NCBI GenBank assembly: GCA_040223695.1
Contig: JAVKFU010000015.1
Span: forward strand, 696,692 to 760,691
DNA from: Deltaproteobacteria bacterium
GTDB taxonomy: Bacteria; Desulfobacterota_D; UBA1144; Nemesobacterales; UBA2774
Reading direction: 5' to 3'
DNA: 64,000 nucleotides
Positions 26,098-35,959 of the stretch are shown piece after piece; within the stretch, counting starts at the first letter, position 1; the number at the start of each line of letters is the position of its first letter. The notes under the pieces were generated by a model. That model was not told the DNA's origin. It saw only the letters and a list, made by a program, of their open reading frames with translations, and did no database searches. A program made the position numbers and the translations under genes.

Positions 26098-27330
26098 TTA
26101 AGCGATAGACGGATAGGGGATAGGAATAATGAACTTCCCCCCTCTTTGCCTGTATGCTTCCTGCTGTCCCAGTATCTCTTCCGCAAAGTTCCAGGCCAGA
26201 AGCAATACGAAATCCGGCATCGCTTCCAGTAATTTTTGAGTAGGCAATATGGGCAAGTGGTTCCCGCCCATGTATCTGCCGTGTTTGAATGAATTCAGAT
26301 CCACGATAAAATCCAGATAATTACCGTCTATGCCACAGTAACTGAGAAGCGTAGTCGCTTTGGCTGCCGCGCCGTAAGCGGCCAGGCTCGAACTCTTCGC
26401 TTTCAGCTCAGCCAGCATTTGGGAGAGTGACTCTTTGACCTCGCTTACACGGTCGGCAAAGCGTGAATAGTAGGCCAACCTGTCCATCCCCGCCACCCTC
26501 TCTTCACTCAAAAGTTGTGTAATACTTTCATCCGGCGACTGCCGCTTTTCCACAAAGAGCCTGAGAGACCCTCCATGTATTGAAAGCCTTCTGGCACTGT
26601 TAAGATAAAGCCCCCGGTTACTGAATAATTTGTCGAGCGCTGTCACGGAAAAGTAACAAAGATGCTGATGATAGATTGTATCGAACTCACATTTCTGAAT
26701 CAGGTCCTCTATATACGGAACTTCGATCACAGCCACACCGTCATCTTTCAAGATTGTTCCCATCGCTTCCACAAATCCGTTCAGGTCGGCCACATGAGCG
26801 AGCACGTTGTTTGCGATCACGACATCTGCAAACATATTTTTTTTGGAAAAGGTATTTGCGAGATTTTTATCAAAAAATGTACAAAGCGTCGGGATACCCG
26901 CCTTTTCAGCTGAGCCTGCCGGGCCTTCCGCTGGATCAATTCCAATAACCGGGATTTCATTTTCCACAAAATTTCTGAGCATATAACCGTCATTGCTCGC
27001 GACCTCAATCACCAGGCTCTTCGAATCAAGGCTCCTGGATGAAATGAGCTCTAACGCGTTCTCCCTCGAATGACGCAGGAGCGAGTCCGACGTGGAGGAG
27101 AAATAAGGGTAATCCTGACAAAACAGAATTTCGGGTGAAACCGTCTCAGTAATCTGAACAAGTGAACAGTGTGGACAAAAAACAAGATCCAGAGGCACCT
27201 TCAGTTCCGGGTCTTCCAGTTGATCACCTGTAAGAAGACGATCGGCAAGAGGCGTCTCGCCGAAGGAGATCACAAGATCGAGTTCCTTATGACCGCATGA
27301 GCGGCATTGTTGAATTTCTTCGTACACCAT
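26098..27330 (-). CDS. NDP-hexose C-methyltransferase-like SAM methyltransferase
   Basis: 410 residues from the ATG at 27330, which follows GGAG and lies five bases after the stop of the SDR gene. Classic C-methyltransferase plan: zinc-binding CRSCGHKEL ... [11 protein letters not shown] motif [12 protein letters not shown], the YHQHLCYFS motif and SIHGGSLR that characterise TylC3/NovU-type 3-C- or 5-C-methyltransferases, and a C-terminal Rossmann-like domain ([32 protein letters not shown]). Its place behind a cytidylyltransferase and an SDR suggests that the CDP-sugar made here is branched by C-methylation. Confidence 0.87.
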   Translation of the reverse strand: MVYEEIQQCRSCGHKELDLVISFGETPLADRLLTGDQLEDPELKVPLDLVFCPHCSLVQITETVSPEILFCQDYPYFSSTSDSLLRHSRENALELISSRSLDSKSLVIEVASNDGYMLRNFVENEIPVIGIDPAEGPAGSAEKAGIPTLCTFFDKNLANTFSKKNMFADVVIANNVLAHVADLNGFVEAMGTILKDDGVAVIEVPYIEDLIQKCEFDTIYHQHLCYFSVTALDKLFSNRGLYLNSARRLSIHGGSLRLFVEKRQSPDESITQLLSEERVAGMDRLAYYSRFADRVSEVKESLSQMLAELKAKSSSLAAYGAAAKATTLLSYCGIDGNYLDFIVDLNSFKHGRYMGGNHLPILPTQKLLEAMPDFVLLLAWNFAEEILGQQEAYRQRGGKFIIPIPYPSIA

Positions 27331-27335
27331 CACTC

Positions 27336-28394
27336 TTACTCCGCCGCCACAGCTGTTTTTAGCGCCGAATTTTCCTCCCACCGTAAATCGGAATTCAATT
27401 TACCGCTAGATATGAGCTCTTTTATATGGTCAATCCGCCTGTATCTCCTACCCTCGAAATCCTCAAGCTTAAGACCGATTTCTTTATAGGCTTCGTACAA
27501 TTGCCTGGCGCCCCGGCGGGCGTTCCACATTGGTTTGTATTGAGGTAGGGTACGCTGCAACTTCCCGCAATCCACCCTGTAGCACCGCTTGTCGGGACCC
27601 GCACCTTCCGCGAATTCAATCCGCGAGCCCGGAACGGTCTCCTTCACAATGTCCGCCAGTTCCCGTATCTGATAATTTTCCTCGGTAATCCCTACATTAA
27701 AGGATTCGTTGTGAACTAAATCGAGCTGCGCGTTTAATACGGCCAAAAAGGCGAGCGATATATCCTCGATATGGACGATCGGACGCCACGGAGTCCCGTC
27801 GCTCTTCAGATGAACCTGCCCTGTGGTAAAAGCCCAAGCGACAAGATTATTCAACACAAGATCGAAACGAAGGCGCGGCGATAAACCGTAAGCGGTCGCG
27901 TTTCTCAGGAATGTCGGGCTGAAGCCCGAGTCCGCAAGGAGGGAAACGTCCCTTTCTACGAATACTTTGGAACAGCCGTACGGAGTAACCGGATTAAATT
28001 CAGCTTGCTCGTCTATCATATTGTCACCCGAGGCCCCGTAATTACTACAGGACGATGAAAAGACGAAACGCCTGACTCCGGCTGTTTTCGCTAATCGCGC
28101 CAGATTAAGAGACGCCATATAATTTATCTCATACGTCAACCGGGGATTCAAATCTCCGAGCGGATCATTTGACAGACCGGCCAGGTGAACTACAGCGTCG
28201 TATCCTTCAAGATCGGAAAGCTCAATATCCCTTACGTCTTTTCTGATAGATGGAACATCAGAATTGAAATCGCCGAAGTTGCATCTCTCATACAGATCGC
28301 TGTCCAGGCCGACGACCTCATGTCCGTCCTGTAAAAGCATCGGCACCAAAACGGCGCCTATATATCCTCTGTGTCCTGTGACTAATACCCGCAT
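27336..28394 (-). CDS. NAD-dependent sugar-nucleotide epimerase/dehydratase (extended SDR)
   Basis: 352 residues from the ATG at 28394, which follows TGGAGG and starts four bases after the cytidylyltransferase stop. Extended SDR: dinucleotide motif [20 protein letters not shown], catalytic YxxxK in TPYGCSKVF, and [17 protein letters not shown]. It belongs to the general GalE/WbpP-like group rather than the CDP-glucose 4,6-dehydratase (RfbG) family, whose N-terminal pattern is different. It probably acts on the CDP-hexose made by the gene before it, together with the following C-methyltransferase. Exact reaction unknown. Confidence 0.82.
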   Translation of the reverse strand: MRVLVTGHRGYIGAVLVPMLLQDGHEVVGLDSDLYERCNFGDFNSDVPSIRKDVRDIELSDLEGYDAVVHLAGLSNDPLGDLNPRLTYEINYMASLNLARLAKTAGVRRFVFSSSCSNYGASGDNMIDEQAEFNPVTPYGCSKVFVERDVSLLADSGFSPTFLRNATAYGLSPRLRFDLVLNNLVAWAFTTGQVHLKSDGTPWRPIVHIEDISLAFLAVLNAQLDLVHNESFNVGITEENYQIRELADIVKETVPGSRIEFAEGAGPDKRCYRVDCGKLQRTLPQYKPMWNARRGARQLYEAYKEIGLKLEDFEGRRYRRIDHIKELISSGKLNSDLRWEENSALKTAVAAE

Positions 28395-28398
28395 ATAA

Positions 28399-29169
28399 TT
28401 ACCTCCATATTTTCCACGGCGGATTTCCGCTCTGCCACATCTTTTCAAGCAGATGTTTCTCCCGCAAAGTATCCATACACTGCCAAAAGGAAGTGTGCTT
28501 GTACGCCATTAACTGACCGTCCCGCGAGAGCCGCTCAAGCGGTTCCTGCTCCCATACGGTCTCATCCCCGTCTATGTAATCGAAGACCTCGGGCTCAAGC
28601 ACAAAAAACGCCCCGTTAATCCATCCTTCCCCGGCTTGCGGTTTTTCTGAAAAGACCAGAACCCGGCTTCCGTTCAGCTCGAGGTGGCCGTAACGGGCGG
28701 GGGGCCGCACGGCCGTCATAGTGGCGAGCTTTCCGTGCGAACGGTGAAATTCCAGAAGATCGTGCAGATTCACATCGGATACTCCGTCACCCCAGGTCAG
28801 CATGAATGTTTCATTGCCTATGAAAGGCGCGAGACGCTTGATCCTGCCGCCCGTCTGAGTGGGCACACCCGTATCCACAAGCTCTACTGTCCAGTCGGGC
28901 TTGTAGCCCCCGTTTGCTTCAATCTCCCCTGTTCTGAGCTTGACCTTGAGGTTGCTGTTGAGAGAACAGTAATCGACCATATATTTCTTTATCACTTCAC
29001 CCTTGTATCCGAGGGCGATAACGAATTCGTCATATCCGTAATGCGCGTAATGCATCATTATGTGCCAGAGTATAGGATGTCCGCCAATCTCCACCATAGG
29101 TTTTGGCTTGACCTCGGTCTCTTCGGCCAGACGCGATCCGTGGCCTCCGGCGAGAATAGCCACCTTCAT
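28399..29169 (-). CDS. rfbF: glucose-1-phosphate cytidylyltransferase
   Basis: Makes CDP-glucose from glucose-1-phosphate and CTP, entry to CDP-deoxy and branched sugars. 256 residues, the normal length. Nucleotidyltransferase signature [15 protein letters not shown] with [10 protein letters not shown], the [11 protein letters not shown] metal-binding region, and [11 protein letters not shown] near the C-terminus, all characteristic of RfbF/DdhA. A strong AAGGAGGG site precedes the ATG at 29169. First of three tightly packed genes (rfbF, SDR, C-methyltransferase). The usual partner, CDP-glucose 4,6-dehydratase, is not in the window. Confidence 0.93.
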   Translation of the reverse strand: MKVAILAGGHGSRLAEETEVKPKPMVEIGGHPILWHIMMHYAHYGYDEFVIALGYKGEVIKKYMVDYCSLNSNLKVKLRTGEIEANGGYKPDWTVELVDTGVPTQTGGRIKRLAPFIGNETFMLTWGDGVSDVNLHDLLEFHRSHGKLATMTAVRPPARYGHLELNGSRVLVFSEKPQAGEGWINGAFFVLEPEVFDYIDGDETVWEQEPLERLSRDGQLMAYKHTSFWQCMDTLREKHLLEKMWQSGNPPWKIWR

Positions 29170-29223
29170 AGCCTGTCCCTCCTTGAATCTTGCTCTCTAA
29201 AATTTATTACCGCCTTATCGGCG

Positions 29224-30213
29224 CTAAGACTGCGGGTTGCGGGACATTAAATCATCTTTCTTATCCATGACCGCTTTTTTTCTCTTTCTTGAGAGTTTCT
29301 TTTTAACCCCGTAAGCAAACTTCCAGGATCTCGGCTCTACCGCTATAGCGAGGTCCATCAACATTAACACCGCGTTGAAACTCAATGTGAGCCACCTTGC
29401 AAGACACATGTAACATGCTGCCCGCTCTCCCGGCATTAACCGGGCATTATTAACAATCCTGAGAAGCTCGTAATAGAGTTTCCAGTGCGGAAACACTTTA
29501 CTGCCGGCATTTCTCGTGTCCCACCAGCTTGCGCGTGTGTGCACAGTGCCTGTCCTGGTCGACCTTTCGGGATGGTCCCTCGAATAGAACAGGTACTCCG
29601 GAATTTCATAAAATCGCCCTTCCAAGCTCAGCTCCGCCATAAACGTCCTGTCCGATCCGGGAAAACTGGCAAGAAGCGCAGTAGAATCCAGAGCACTCTT
29701 TCTGAATAGTCCGAAAATCTCGATTCCCCAGTGACTGGTTAGTATGAGGTCTCGGAATCTGAGCTCCGGTCTGGCGGAAGAAATATTTTTCATACTTACT
29801 TCGTATTTACCCACTTTATCTCCGCGGTGATCCACCAGAATAGTTTTTGGGAAGCAAAGTATCAGAGACTCGTCCTGTTCCAGCACCTGAAGACATCTCT
29901 CCAGATACTCCGGGGCGAGCGTATCGTCATGTGCCGCCCACTTGAAAAAATCACCTTTCGCGAGTTCCACGGTACGGTTAAAGTTCCTCGCGGCGCCAAC
30001 ATTTGAATCATTACGGTAATATCGAATCCGACTGTCTTTTCCCGCGTAGTCACGGCATATCTCCTCCGTGCGGTCTCCTGATGCATTGTCGGAAATAACA
30101 AGCTCGAAATCGGAATAAGTTTGATCCAGGATCGAGCGTATAGCAGGCTCTATGTAATTTTCTCCGTTAAAAACGGGCATACCCAGACTAATTTTTGGAT
30201 GAATCTGACTCAT
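29224..30213 (-). CDS. family 2 glycosyltransferase
   Basis: Cytoplasmic inverting glycosyltransferase of 329 residues. GT-A fold signatures: ISLGMPVFNGENYI, SDNASGDRTEE, RNDSNVGAARNFN and the metal-binding HDDTLAPEYL. A short hydrophobic stretch near 255-275 may touch the membrane, and the C-terminus is basic (VKKKLSRKRKKAVM). The ATG at 30213 is chosen; AGGGA is close upstream, and the longer frame begins with TTG without a ribosome site. Adds one sugar of the repeat unit; which one is unknown. Confidence 0.85.
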   Translation of the reverse strand: MSQIHPKISLGMPVFNGENYIEPAIRSILDQTYSDFELVISDNASGDRTEEICRDYAGKDSRIRYYRNDSNVGAARNFNRTVELAKGDFFKWAAHDDTLAPEYLERCLQVLEQDESLILCFPKTILVDHRGDKVGKYEVSMKNISSARPELRFRDLILTSHWGIEIFGLFRKSALDSTALLASFPGSDRTFMAELSLEGRFYEIPEYLFYSRDHPERSTRTGTVHTRASWWDTRNAGSKVFPHWKLYYELLRIVNNARLMPGERAACYMCLARWLTLSFNAVLMLMDLAIAVEPRSWKFAYGVKKKLSRKRKKAVMDKKDDLMSRNPQS

Positions 30214-30300
30214 TTCCCTAATAGTGAATTTATTCTCACGGACAATCAACCGACATGTTTAATCGGCGTTGAATCCCGTGGGCCTCGGCCGATTAAACCG

Positions 30301-31350
30301 TCAAGACGCGCCTGACGCGGATTTCTTTAGCGGCATATCGTTCAATTTCTTTTTTTTCCATTTCCCTTGCGCTTGTTTTCCTTTTGTAAGGACAAGACTC
30401 TTTCCTTTACCCGAACGGAGAAACTCATCGAAATACTCGATTGTTTTTCTGAGCCCCGTTTCGAGATCGACCTCGGGAGCCCAATCGAGCTTTTTATTCG
30501 CCAGCTTAATATCCGGTTTTCTCCTCACCGGGTCGTCGGTAGGAAGGGGTTTAAATACGAGCTTTGAGCGGGAACCGGTGAGATCGATAATAGTTTTTGC
30601 GAGTTCGATTATGGTTTTTTCAACCGGGTTTCCGAGATTCACTGGTCCCGTAAACCTGCCGGGCAGGTTCATCAAACCGATTATACCGTTTACTAGATCA
30701 TCGACGTAACAGAAGGATCTCGTCTGAAGCCCGTCCCCGTAGATTGTTATTGGGTCCCCGATGAGTGCCTGCACGATGAAATTGCTAACGACCCTGCCGT
30801 CCCTGGGATGCATTCTGGGGCCGTATGTATTGAAAATCCTTGCCACTCTTATGTCTATCCTGTGCTGGCGGTTGTAATCGAAAAAGAGGGTTTCGGCGCA
30901 TCTTTTTCCCTCATCGTAACACGACCTGGGGCCTACTGGGTTTACATTTCCCCAGTATTGTTCATTCTGCGGATGCACTGCCGGGTCGCCGTAGACCTCA
31001 CTTGTCGAGGCCTGAAAAATCTTTACTTTCAGTCTCTTGGCAAGACCGAGCATATTTATGGCTCCCTGGACATTGACCTTTGTCGTTTGAACGGGGTCGA
31101 ACTGATAGTGCACTGGAGACGCCGGACAGGCGAGGTTATATATTTCGTCCACTTCCATATACAGGGGAAAACATATATCATGCCGAACAACTTCGAAAAA
31201 CGGATTTCCCAGCATATGCATAATGTTATATTTCGTTCCTGTAAAAAAATTATCGACGCATATTACTTCGTTCCCCTCTCCCAATAACCTTTCGCATAAG
31301 TGGGAGCCGATGAAGCCGCTCCCGCCTGTAACCAGTATTCTTTTTTGCAT
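30301..31350 (-). CDS. UDP-glucuronate decarboxylase (UDP-xylose synthase) type SDR
   Basis: Converts UDP-glucuronate to UDP-xylose, or to a related 4-keto product. 349 residues from the ATG at 31350, which has a perfect AGGAGG site; the frame extended to 31473 runs over the end of the gene before it. Motifs: [48 protein letters not shown] (YxxxK) and [12 protein letters not shown], all highly characteristic of the UXS subgroup. The tail (about 315-349) is lysine-rich and longer than usual. No UDP-glucose dehydrogenase is present in the window, so UDP-glucuronate must come from elsewhere. Confidence 0.9.
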   Translation of the reverse strand: MQKRILVTGGSGFIGSHLCERLLGEGNEVICVDNFFTGTKYNIMHMLGNPFFEVVRHDICFPLYMEVDEIYNLACPASPVHYQFDPVQTTKVNVQGAINMLGLAKRLKVKIFQASTSEVYGDPAVHPQNEQYWGNVNPVGPRSCYDEGKRCAETLFFDYNRQHRIDIRVARIFNTYGPRMHPRDGRVVSNFIVQALIGDPITIYGDGLQTRSFCYVDDLVNGIIGLMNLPGRFTGPVNLGNPVEKTIIELAKTIIDLTGSRSKLVFKPLPTDDPVRRKPDIKLANKKLDWAPEVDLETGLRKTIEYFDEFLRSGKGKSLVLTKGKQAQGKWKKKKLNDMPLKKSASGAS

Positions 31351-31394
31351 ATTTGTTTCCTCCTCAAGTGCAGCCAATCGAGGTGACGTAGATT

Positions 31395-32162
31395 TTAAAA
31401 TTTTAATATTTTTATTTTCTCGAGAGTTACCAAGCCTATAAAAAGCGGTCCGTAGAGAAGGTATCTGCGCCACAGGCGCCGGGGCTCACTCACTAAACGC
31501 CACAGCCATTCAAAACCGTTTTCCCTGAACAGCGAAGGGGCCTGGGATTTCACCCCAGCAAGGAAATCAAAAGCCGCCCCCACGCCGACCATAACCGGCA
31601 CACGAAGCTCGTTTCTGTGGTCGTGCATCCATTTTTCCTGCTTCGGCGCTCCCAATCCGACCCAGATAACGTCCGGCTCATGAGCGTTTATCATCTCGAC
31701 TATTTCCCTGTCCTCATCCTCCGTCAACTGCCGGAAAGGAGGCGAATAACCGCCAACGAACTGTGCCCCCGGACAGCTTCCCGATAGATTTTCCATAAGT
31801 CTCTCCGGTATGCCCGGCTTGCCTCCGTAAATGAAGTGCCTGTGCTTCCGCCCCGTCTCCTTAAAAAAGGTTGCCATCAATTCCGGACCGTAAACACGGC
31901 GCTTGAGCGGATACCCGCCCAACCTAGCCAACCAGACCAGAGGCATCCCGTCAGGGACGACAAAATCGGCCGCATTGAGAACCTTCTTATATTCCGGGTC
32001 GAACCAGGACTCGGTTACGACATGCGTATTCGTCACCGCTATATAATGTCCGAAGCTCCTCTCCTCTATCCATTCGTCCATCTGACGAATCACATCATTT
32101 ATCTGGACAGCCGCTACATTGACGCCCAGTATCTTGCAGCTTTCCCACTTACTTACGCTCAT
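31395..32162 (-). CDS. WecG/TagA/CpsF-family glycosyltransferase
   Basis: Glycosyltransferase of the GT26 family, 255 residues. These are peripheral membrane enzymes that add the second sugar (often N-acetylmannosamine or mannose-type) to a polyprenyl-diphosphate-linked sugar. Conserved parts: VTNTHVVTE (T44), [12 protein letters not shown] (D71 as likely base), [12 protein letters not shown] and [12 protein letters not shown]. The C-terminal basic appendage ([18 protein letters not shown]) is the membrane-targeting tail of the family. GAGGAA precedes the ATG at 32162. The product of WcaJ at 43038 could be its acceptor. Confidence 0.9.
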   Translation of the reverse strand: MSVSKWESCKILGVNVAAVQINDVIRQMDEWIEERSFGHYIAVTNTHVVTESWFDPEYKKVLNAADFVVPDGMPLVWLARLGGYPLKRRVYGPELMATFFKETGRKHRHFIYGGKPGIPERLMENLSGSCPGAQFVGGYSPPFRQLTEDEDREIVEMINAHEPDVIWVGLGAPKQEKWMHDHRNELRVPVMVGVGAAFDFLAGVKSQAPSLFRENGFEWLWRLVSEPRRLWRRYLLYGPLFIGLVTLEKIKILKF

Positions 32163-32320
32163 CGAATAGTTTCCTCATATACACTTTTTTCTACTCCGGC
32201 CACACGAATGATTGTTTTTAAAATATTTTCTTTAGTAACTCATAAGATCCACGAGAACCGGGATTCGCAATTCCCTGATTCTTTCTGCGAATATACATGC
32301 GAATTTTCAGCTTTGAAAAG

Positions 32321-32376
32321 CCCGGCCCGGTGATAAGTTCAGATTTGTAATTTTGCCGGAAAATCCCGGCCCGGTG
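32321..32376. repeat. 12-base direct repeat, two copies
   Basis: CCCGGCCCGGTG occurs at 32321-32332 and again at 32365-32376 in the 229-base gap between two glycosyltransferase genes. Its role is unknown; the gap holds no gene. Confidence 0.6.
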
Positions 32377-32391
32377 CCCTTAATCACCGGA

Positions 32392-33567
32392 TCATTTCTT
32401 ACTCAGCGCCCTTTCATATATATCGAGCAGCATTTTGTAATTTTTCTCAGCCGTATAACGCGTTTCATATTCCTTCCGGGCCGTTCTTCCCATTTGGGTC
32501 ATTTTGTCGGGATTGCTCCATGCCCAGTTCACTTTAGCGGATAAATCTTCAGCGTCTCCGGGAGTGAAATGAAGCCCCGTATGACCGTCTTTGACATTCT
32601 CGGCCAGGGTGCCGATTCTCGAAGCTATAACCGGCACGCCGCAGGCAAACGCCTCTATGGCCACCAGTCCGAACGTTTCATAATAACCTTCCGATGGCCA
32701 GATCAAAAAACGTGCATTTTTCATAAATTCAAATACTTTTCGTTTACCTAATTGACCTATTATCTCAATCGGTATTGAAGGATTTTTGCTTAGATAATTT
32801 TTAATATCTCCACCTAGATCTCCACGCCCAACAATTTTTAAGGGAATATTCTTTGTATGTTTCCATGCATTAAGCAAAGTATAAATGCCTTTCACCTCAT
32901 CAAAGCGTCCCACGAAAAGAGCGTAATCTCCGGGGCCGTGAGCACGACAACCAGGGTCAGGGTCCAAAAAATGCGGCTTGATGGCTATCTTGTCACCAGG
33001 GAGACCGCCTTCTATAAACTTTCTTTTGTAAAATTCTGTGAAGACTATGTACGTGTCTACTTTTTTTTCCCAAGTTTTAAGCCAGCGGTGAAGTGTCAGC
33101 ATACTTGCAACGATTGCCGTTTGGACCCTTGAATTATGGTAACAGGCATGCAAAATTCCAGGCCATGGAGGGTTCTTGCCTAAACAATCATCACATGGTG
33201 CGCCGCTACGGTAAAAACTGGCGGCAGGGCAAAGAAGCCTTGGGTTATGGAGTGATTGAATTACAGGCACATTAGCCTCTTTACAGGCATAGTAAGCTGA
33301 TGGAGAAATGAGTAAAAATGTATTGTGGAAATGCGCTATATCCGGTTTGGTTCTTTCGATAAGCTCGGAGATTTTCCGTTTCGAATTCTTAGACCATAAT
33401 GTACTGGCTGCGGAGTAAATAGGGTTCATATTATCGATTCGCTTATTTTTATCCGTATATTCGACAACATCATTCCCACATTGCCGGAGGAGTTTTGCTT
33501 CGGCCGCAAATACATTGTCCTCACCACCTGGTTGCTTATAGTAGTTGTGAACGATAAGTACTTTCAT
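32392..33567 (-). CDS. family 4 glycosyltransferase
   Basis: Retaining GT-B glycosyltransferase of 391 residues. N-terminal half MKVLIVHNYYKQPGGEDNVF with the glycine-rich loop; C-terminal half with LFVGRFDEVKGI, and the donor-site E-x7-E motif in YYETFGLVAIEAFACGVPVI. The central cysteines (about 110-135: CPAA, CDDCLG) are common in GT4 enzymes of polysaccharide loci. The ATG overlaps the stop of the methyltransferase gene before it by four bases (ATGA), so the two are translationally coupled. Confidence 0.88.
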   Translation of the reverse strand: MKVLIVHNYYKQPGGEDNVFAAEAKLLRQCGNDVVEYTDKNKRIDNMNPIYSAASTLWSKNSKRKISELIERTKPDIAHFHNTFLLISPSAYYACKEANVPVIQSLHNPRLLCPAASFYRSGAPCDDCLGKNPPWPGILHACYHNSRVQTAIVASMLTLHRWLKTWEKKVDTYIVFTEFYKRKFIEGGLPGDKIAIKPHFLDPDPGCRAHGPGDYALFVGRFDEVKGIYTLLNAWKHTKNIPLKIVGRGDLGGDIKNYLSKNPSIPIEIIGQLGKRKVFEFMKNARFLIWPSEGYYETFGLVAIEAFACGVPVIASRIGTLAENVKDGHTGLHFTPGDAEDLSAKVNWAWSNPDKMTQMGRTARKEYETRYTAEKNYKMLLDIYERALSKK

Positions 33568-34388
33568 GATTTCCTGACTAAATAATGAAGCTCACCATCT
33601 ATGTGAAAAGTCTTCAGTGTATATTGCAAGATACTGCGAAGCGGATTTTCACTATATTGTATAAACCACTTAAGCCTTTCATATTTTTTGTATCCCGAAA
33701 GACCCAATACTGTTTCAAGGCAAGAGGGCGTAAAAAGCAATAGATGACCAGCTCTTACAGCTTCCCGCCATTTCTCGCCGTAAATTTTTGCGCTGAGGGA
33801 ACTGGCATTAGGGGTTGCGACATAAATGAATCCATTCTCCACAAGTAAATCTTTAAATTTCTGTATTTCCACCCATGGAGTTCTAAGATGCTCTATAACA
33901 TCCCTTGTATAAATTCCATCAAAAGTTAAGTTTTCGGGAATCTCGTCTAATGTACGAAAAACCTGGAAACCCTGGTTCTTAAGATTGTCATACCCGAACG
34001 GCTCCACACCGTACATATCCGCTCCCAATTCGGATAGCGCTGTCATGGTATCGCCCCTTCCGGCTCCGAAATCAAGAAGCCTGAGCCCGCTAAAGTCCTT
34101 CAGCTCCAGCGTGTCCGCTAGTTTCCTCACGTATGTGCGCGCGAGCGCGAGCGACGTTCCGCCCGTCTCGCTTCTATTCTCGGACGGAGAAGTCCAGCTC
34201 TTCTCATACAGATCGACGACACTGTTTTCGTCAGGAAGCGGATAACGGAATATTAAACTGCAGGACGAACATCTCCAGAAATTTAAGCTTTTCCAATGCG
34301 TCGTTGTACTACCCTTGCAATAAGGGCACCCTATTTTTACATCCAGAGCATTACCATTCGATGTATTTACCATACCCATGTTTTCCAA
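33564..34388 (-). CDS. class I SAM methyltransferase
   Basis: 274 residues. Zinc-ribbon-like N-terminus (CPYC ... CSSC, about 21-43) followed by a Methyltransf_23-type domain with LLDFGAGRGDTM (motif I) and TRDVIEHL. Starts with TTG at 34388, seven bases after an AAAGGAGG site; the first ATG (34379) is too far from that site. Overlaps the following GT4 gene by four bases. It probably methylates a sugar of the glycan, or caps the chain. Unlike the other methyltransferases of the locus it lacks the C-terminal C-methyltransferase domain. Confidence 0.82.
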   Translation of the reverse strand: MENMGMVNTSNGNALDVKIGCPYCKGSTTTHWKSLNFWRCSSCSLIFRYPLPDENSVVDLYEKSWTSPSENRSETGGTSLALARTYVRKLADTLELKDFSGLRLLDFGAGRGDTMTALSELGADMYGVEPFGYDNLKNQGFQVFRTLDEIPENLTFDGIYTRDVIEHLRTPWVEIQKFKDLLVENGFIYVATPNASSLSAKIYGEKWREAVRAGHLLLFTPSCLETVLGLSGYKKYERLKWFIQYSENPLRSILQYTLKTFHIDGELHYLVRKS

Positions 34389-34470
34389 TGTTTTACCTCC
34401 TTTAAAGCACTGATATTTTTAATGATTAATTTGCAAACGTTTGTGAATAGTGTGGCATACAGATAACCTG

Positions 34471-35958
34471 TCAAGTCTTAACAAAGGCTCTTGCAGGTAT
34501 TTGTTTTTTGTACCTTGTCCACCTGTAGTGCCTGTATAAATATTCCGTGTACCCCATTACCAGAAAGAACAACAAAGGCGGATGCCAGAAGATATTCGTC
34601 GTAAACATGGAGCGCACGGATATAAGAGCCAGGATTCCGATAGCTTCCACGGCCAGGCAGTGGAGCAGCGTACCGTTCTTACTGGATAATGTAATATTAA
34701 GCAGATTGATCCAGGTCCTTACAAAAGCCGCCGCTACGAAAAGCAAACCGATAAACCCGACGCTGATAAGGATCTCAAGCCATGTATTCAAGATGGAAGA
34801 CCACTCACCAGTGCTCATGTTCTTGCCAAGCTCGGTAAGAACCGCGAATCTGCCTCCTGCGTAAGCACCGAAACCAGTCAAGGGGTTAAGCTTAAAGAGT
34901 TCCCACCCTAAAATCCAGCCATAAGTTCTGCCGGATAGCGAAGAAAATTCCTCACGACTCTGTCCCCGCAGGAAAAACTCCCAGAATGTGTCCATTATCC
35001 CCGTAAAACTAAGCAGCATAAACATCAGCGCAACCGTAAGAGCAAAAGGACCTATTCTCTTGGCTGCAAATAGCATCATTACTACGGCAAGAAGAAAACC
35101 CGTTATGGGCGACCTGCTCTGGGCGAATATCATCGTCACCATAGCTATGAGGAAAATTACGAAATAGAACCTTTTATCTTTCATGAACAGAAAGCGGTTA
35201 AATGCCACGATACCCAATATTGCGCCCAATTCTCCCACCTTGTTTGTTTCCATAGCGGGCATTACTCCGGCAATTTGAACCCCCAGGACCCCTATATCCC
35301 TGCGAAGTCCGAGATCTGGCCATACTAGAACACCGATCCAGGCGCTTGCGGCGAGCAGCCCCATCAATAACCAGTTCCAGTCGAAAAGGACCTTGAAATC
35401 CTGTATTGATCTTGCGGAGAATATTATAGCGGCGATGAGCGCTAGATCGATCAGGTATTCAAGGGATTTATACAGCGTCCACATGGGATAAATTGACCAC
35501 AGAAAAGAAAATATGGCGATTAATGCATAGCCCGCGAGCAGCCCCACAGAACCCTTAAAAAGGGAAGACAGCCAGTCCGTTTTTTTCATAGCCAGCCTGA
35601 CTATCAGCACATAACCCACAAACCCCATTACTCCTATCCTGTAAAGAGCCCACAGATCTATCGGATTGTTCTGAACCGTGTTGGTATCCCTGATACGAAA
35701 TACAAGCCCGCTCATGAAAACCAGAAACCAGAGATAATGCCACCATTTAAGCTGTACCAACAATTCCTTTAATCTGAAGCTTGAAATAAGAATCGACCTT
35801 ATTATGAGAACAGACGTGGGAATCCCCAAAACTGCCGCGAGTACGAGGTAGCTGTCAAACCTGTCGGATATAATTAATACAAAGAGGCTCAACAGTACAG
35901 ATATGCCCACAACTATAATTACAGGCTTGATTTCAGATGATTTAATCACGGAATTCAT
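34471..35958 (-). CDS. O-antigen ligase/polymerase family membrane protein (Wzy/WaaL-like)
   Basis: Polytopic inner-membrane protein of 495 residues with about 11-12 membrane segments and a large periplasmic loop (about 335-385, RGQSREEFSSLSGRTYGWIL and GFGAYAGGRF), the hallmark of the Wzy_C/O-antigen-ligase family. The loop has the R and G residues common in these proteins. In a Wzx/Wza/Wzc locus it is the best candidate for the Wzy polymerase that joins repeat units in the periplasm. It starts one base after the stop of the 35960 glycosyltransferase (TAGAATG), so it is coupled to it. Confidence 0.85.
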   Translation of the reverse strand: MNSVIKSSEIKPVIIVVGISVLLSLFVLIISDRFDSYLVLAAVLGIPTSVLIIRSILISSFRLKELLVQLKWWHYLWFLVFMSGLVFRIRDTNTVQNNPIDLWALYRIGVMGFVGYVLIVRLAMKKTDWLSSLFKGSVGLLAGYALIAIFSFLWSIYPMWTLYKSLEYLIDLALIAAIIFSARSIQDFKVLFDWNWLLMGLLAASAWIGVLVWPDLGLRRDIGVLGVQIAGVMPAMETNKVGELGAILGIVAFNRFLFMKDKRFYFVIFLIAMVTMIFAQSRSPITGFLLAVVMMLFAAKRIGPFALTVALMFMLLSFTGIMDTFWEFFLRGQSREEFSSLSGRTYGWILGWELFKLNPLTGFGAYAGGRFAVLTELGKNMSTGEWSSILNTWLEILISVGFIGLLFVAAAFVRTWINLLNITLSSKNGTLLHCLAVEAIGILALISVRSMFTTNIFWHPPLLFFLVMGYTEYLYRHYRWTRYKKQIPARAFVKT

Positions 35959-35959
35959 T

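Noticed and set aside
30269-30709. Long plus-strand frames inside the UDP-xylose synthase and other glycan genes
   Set aside because: They mirror well-supported minus-strand genes and show no domain.
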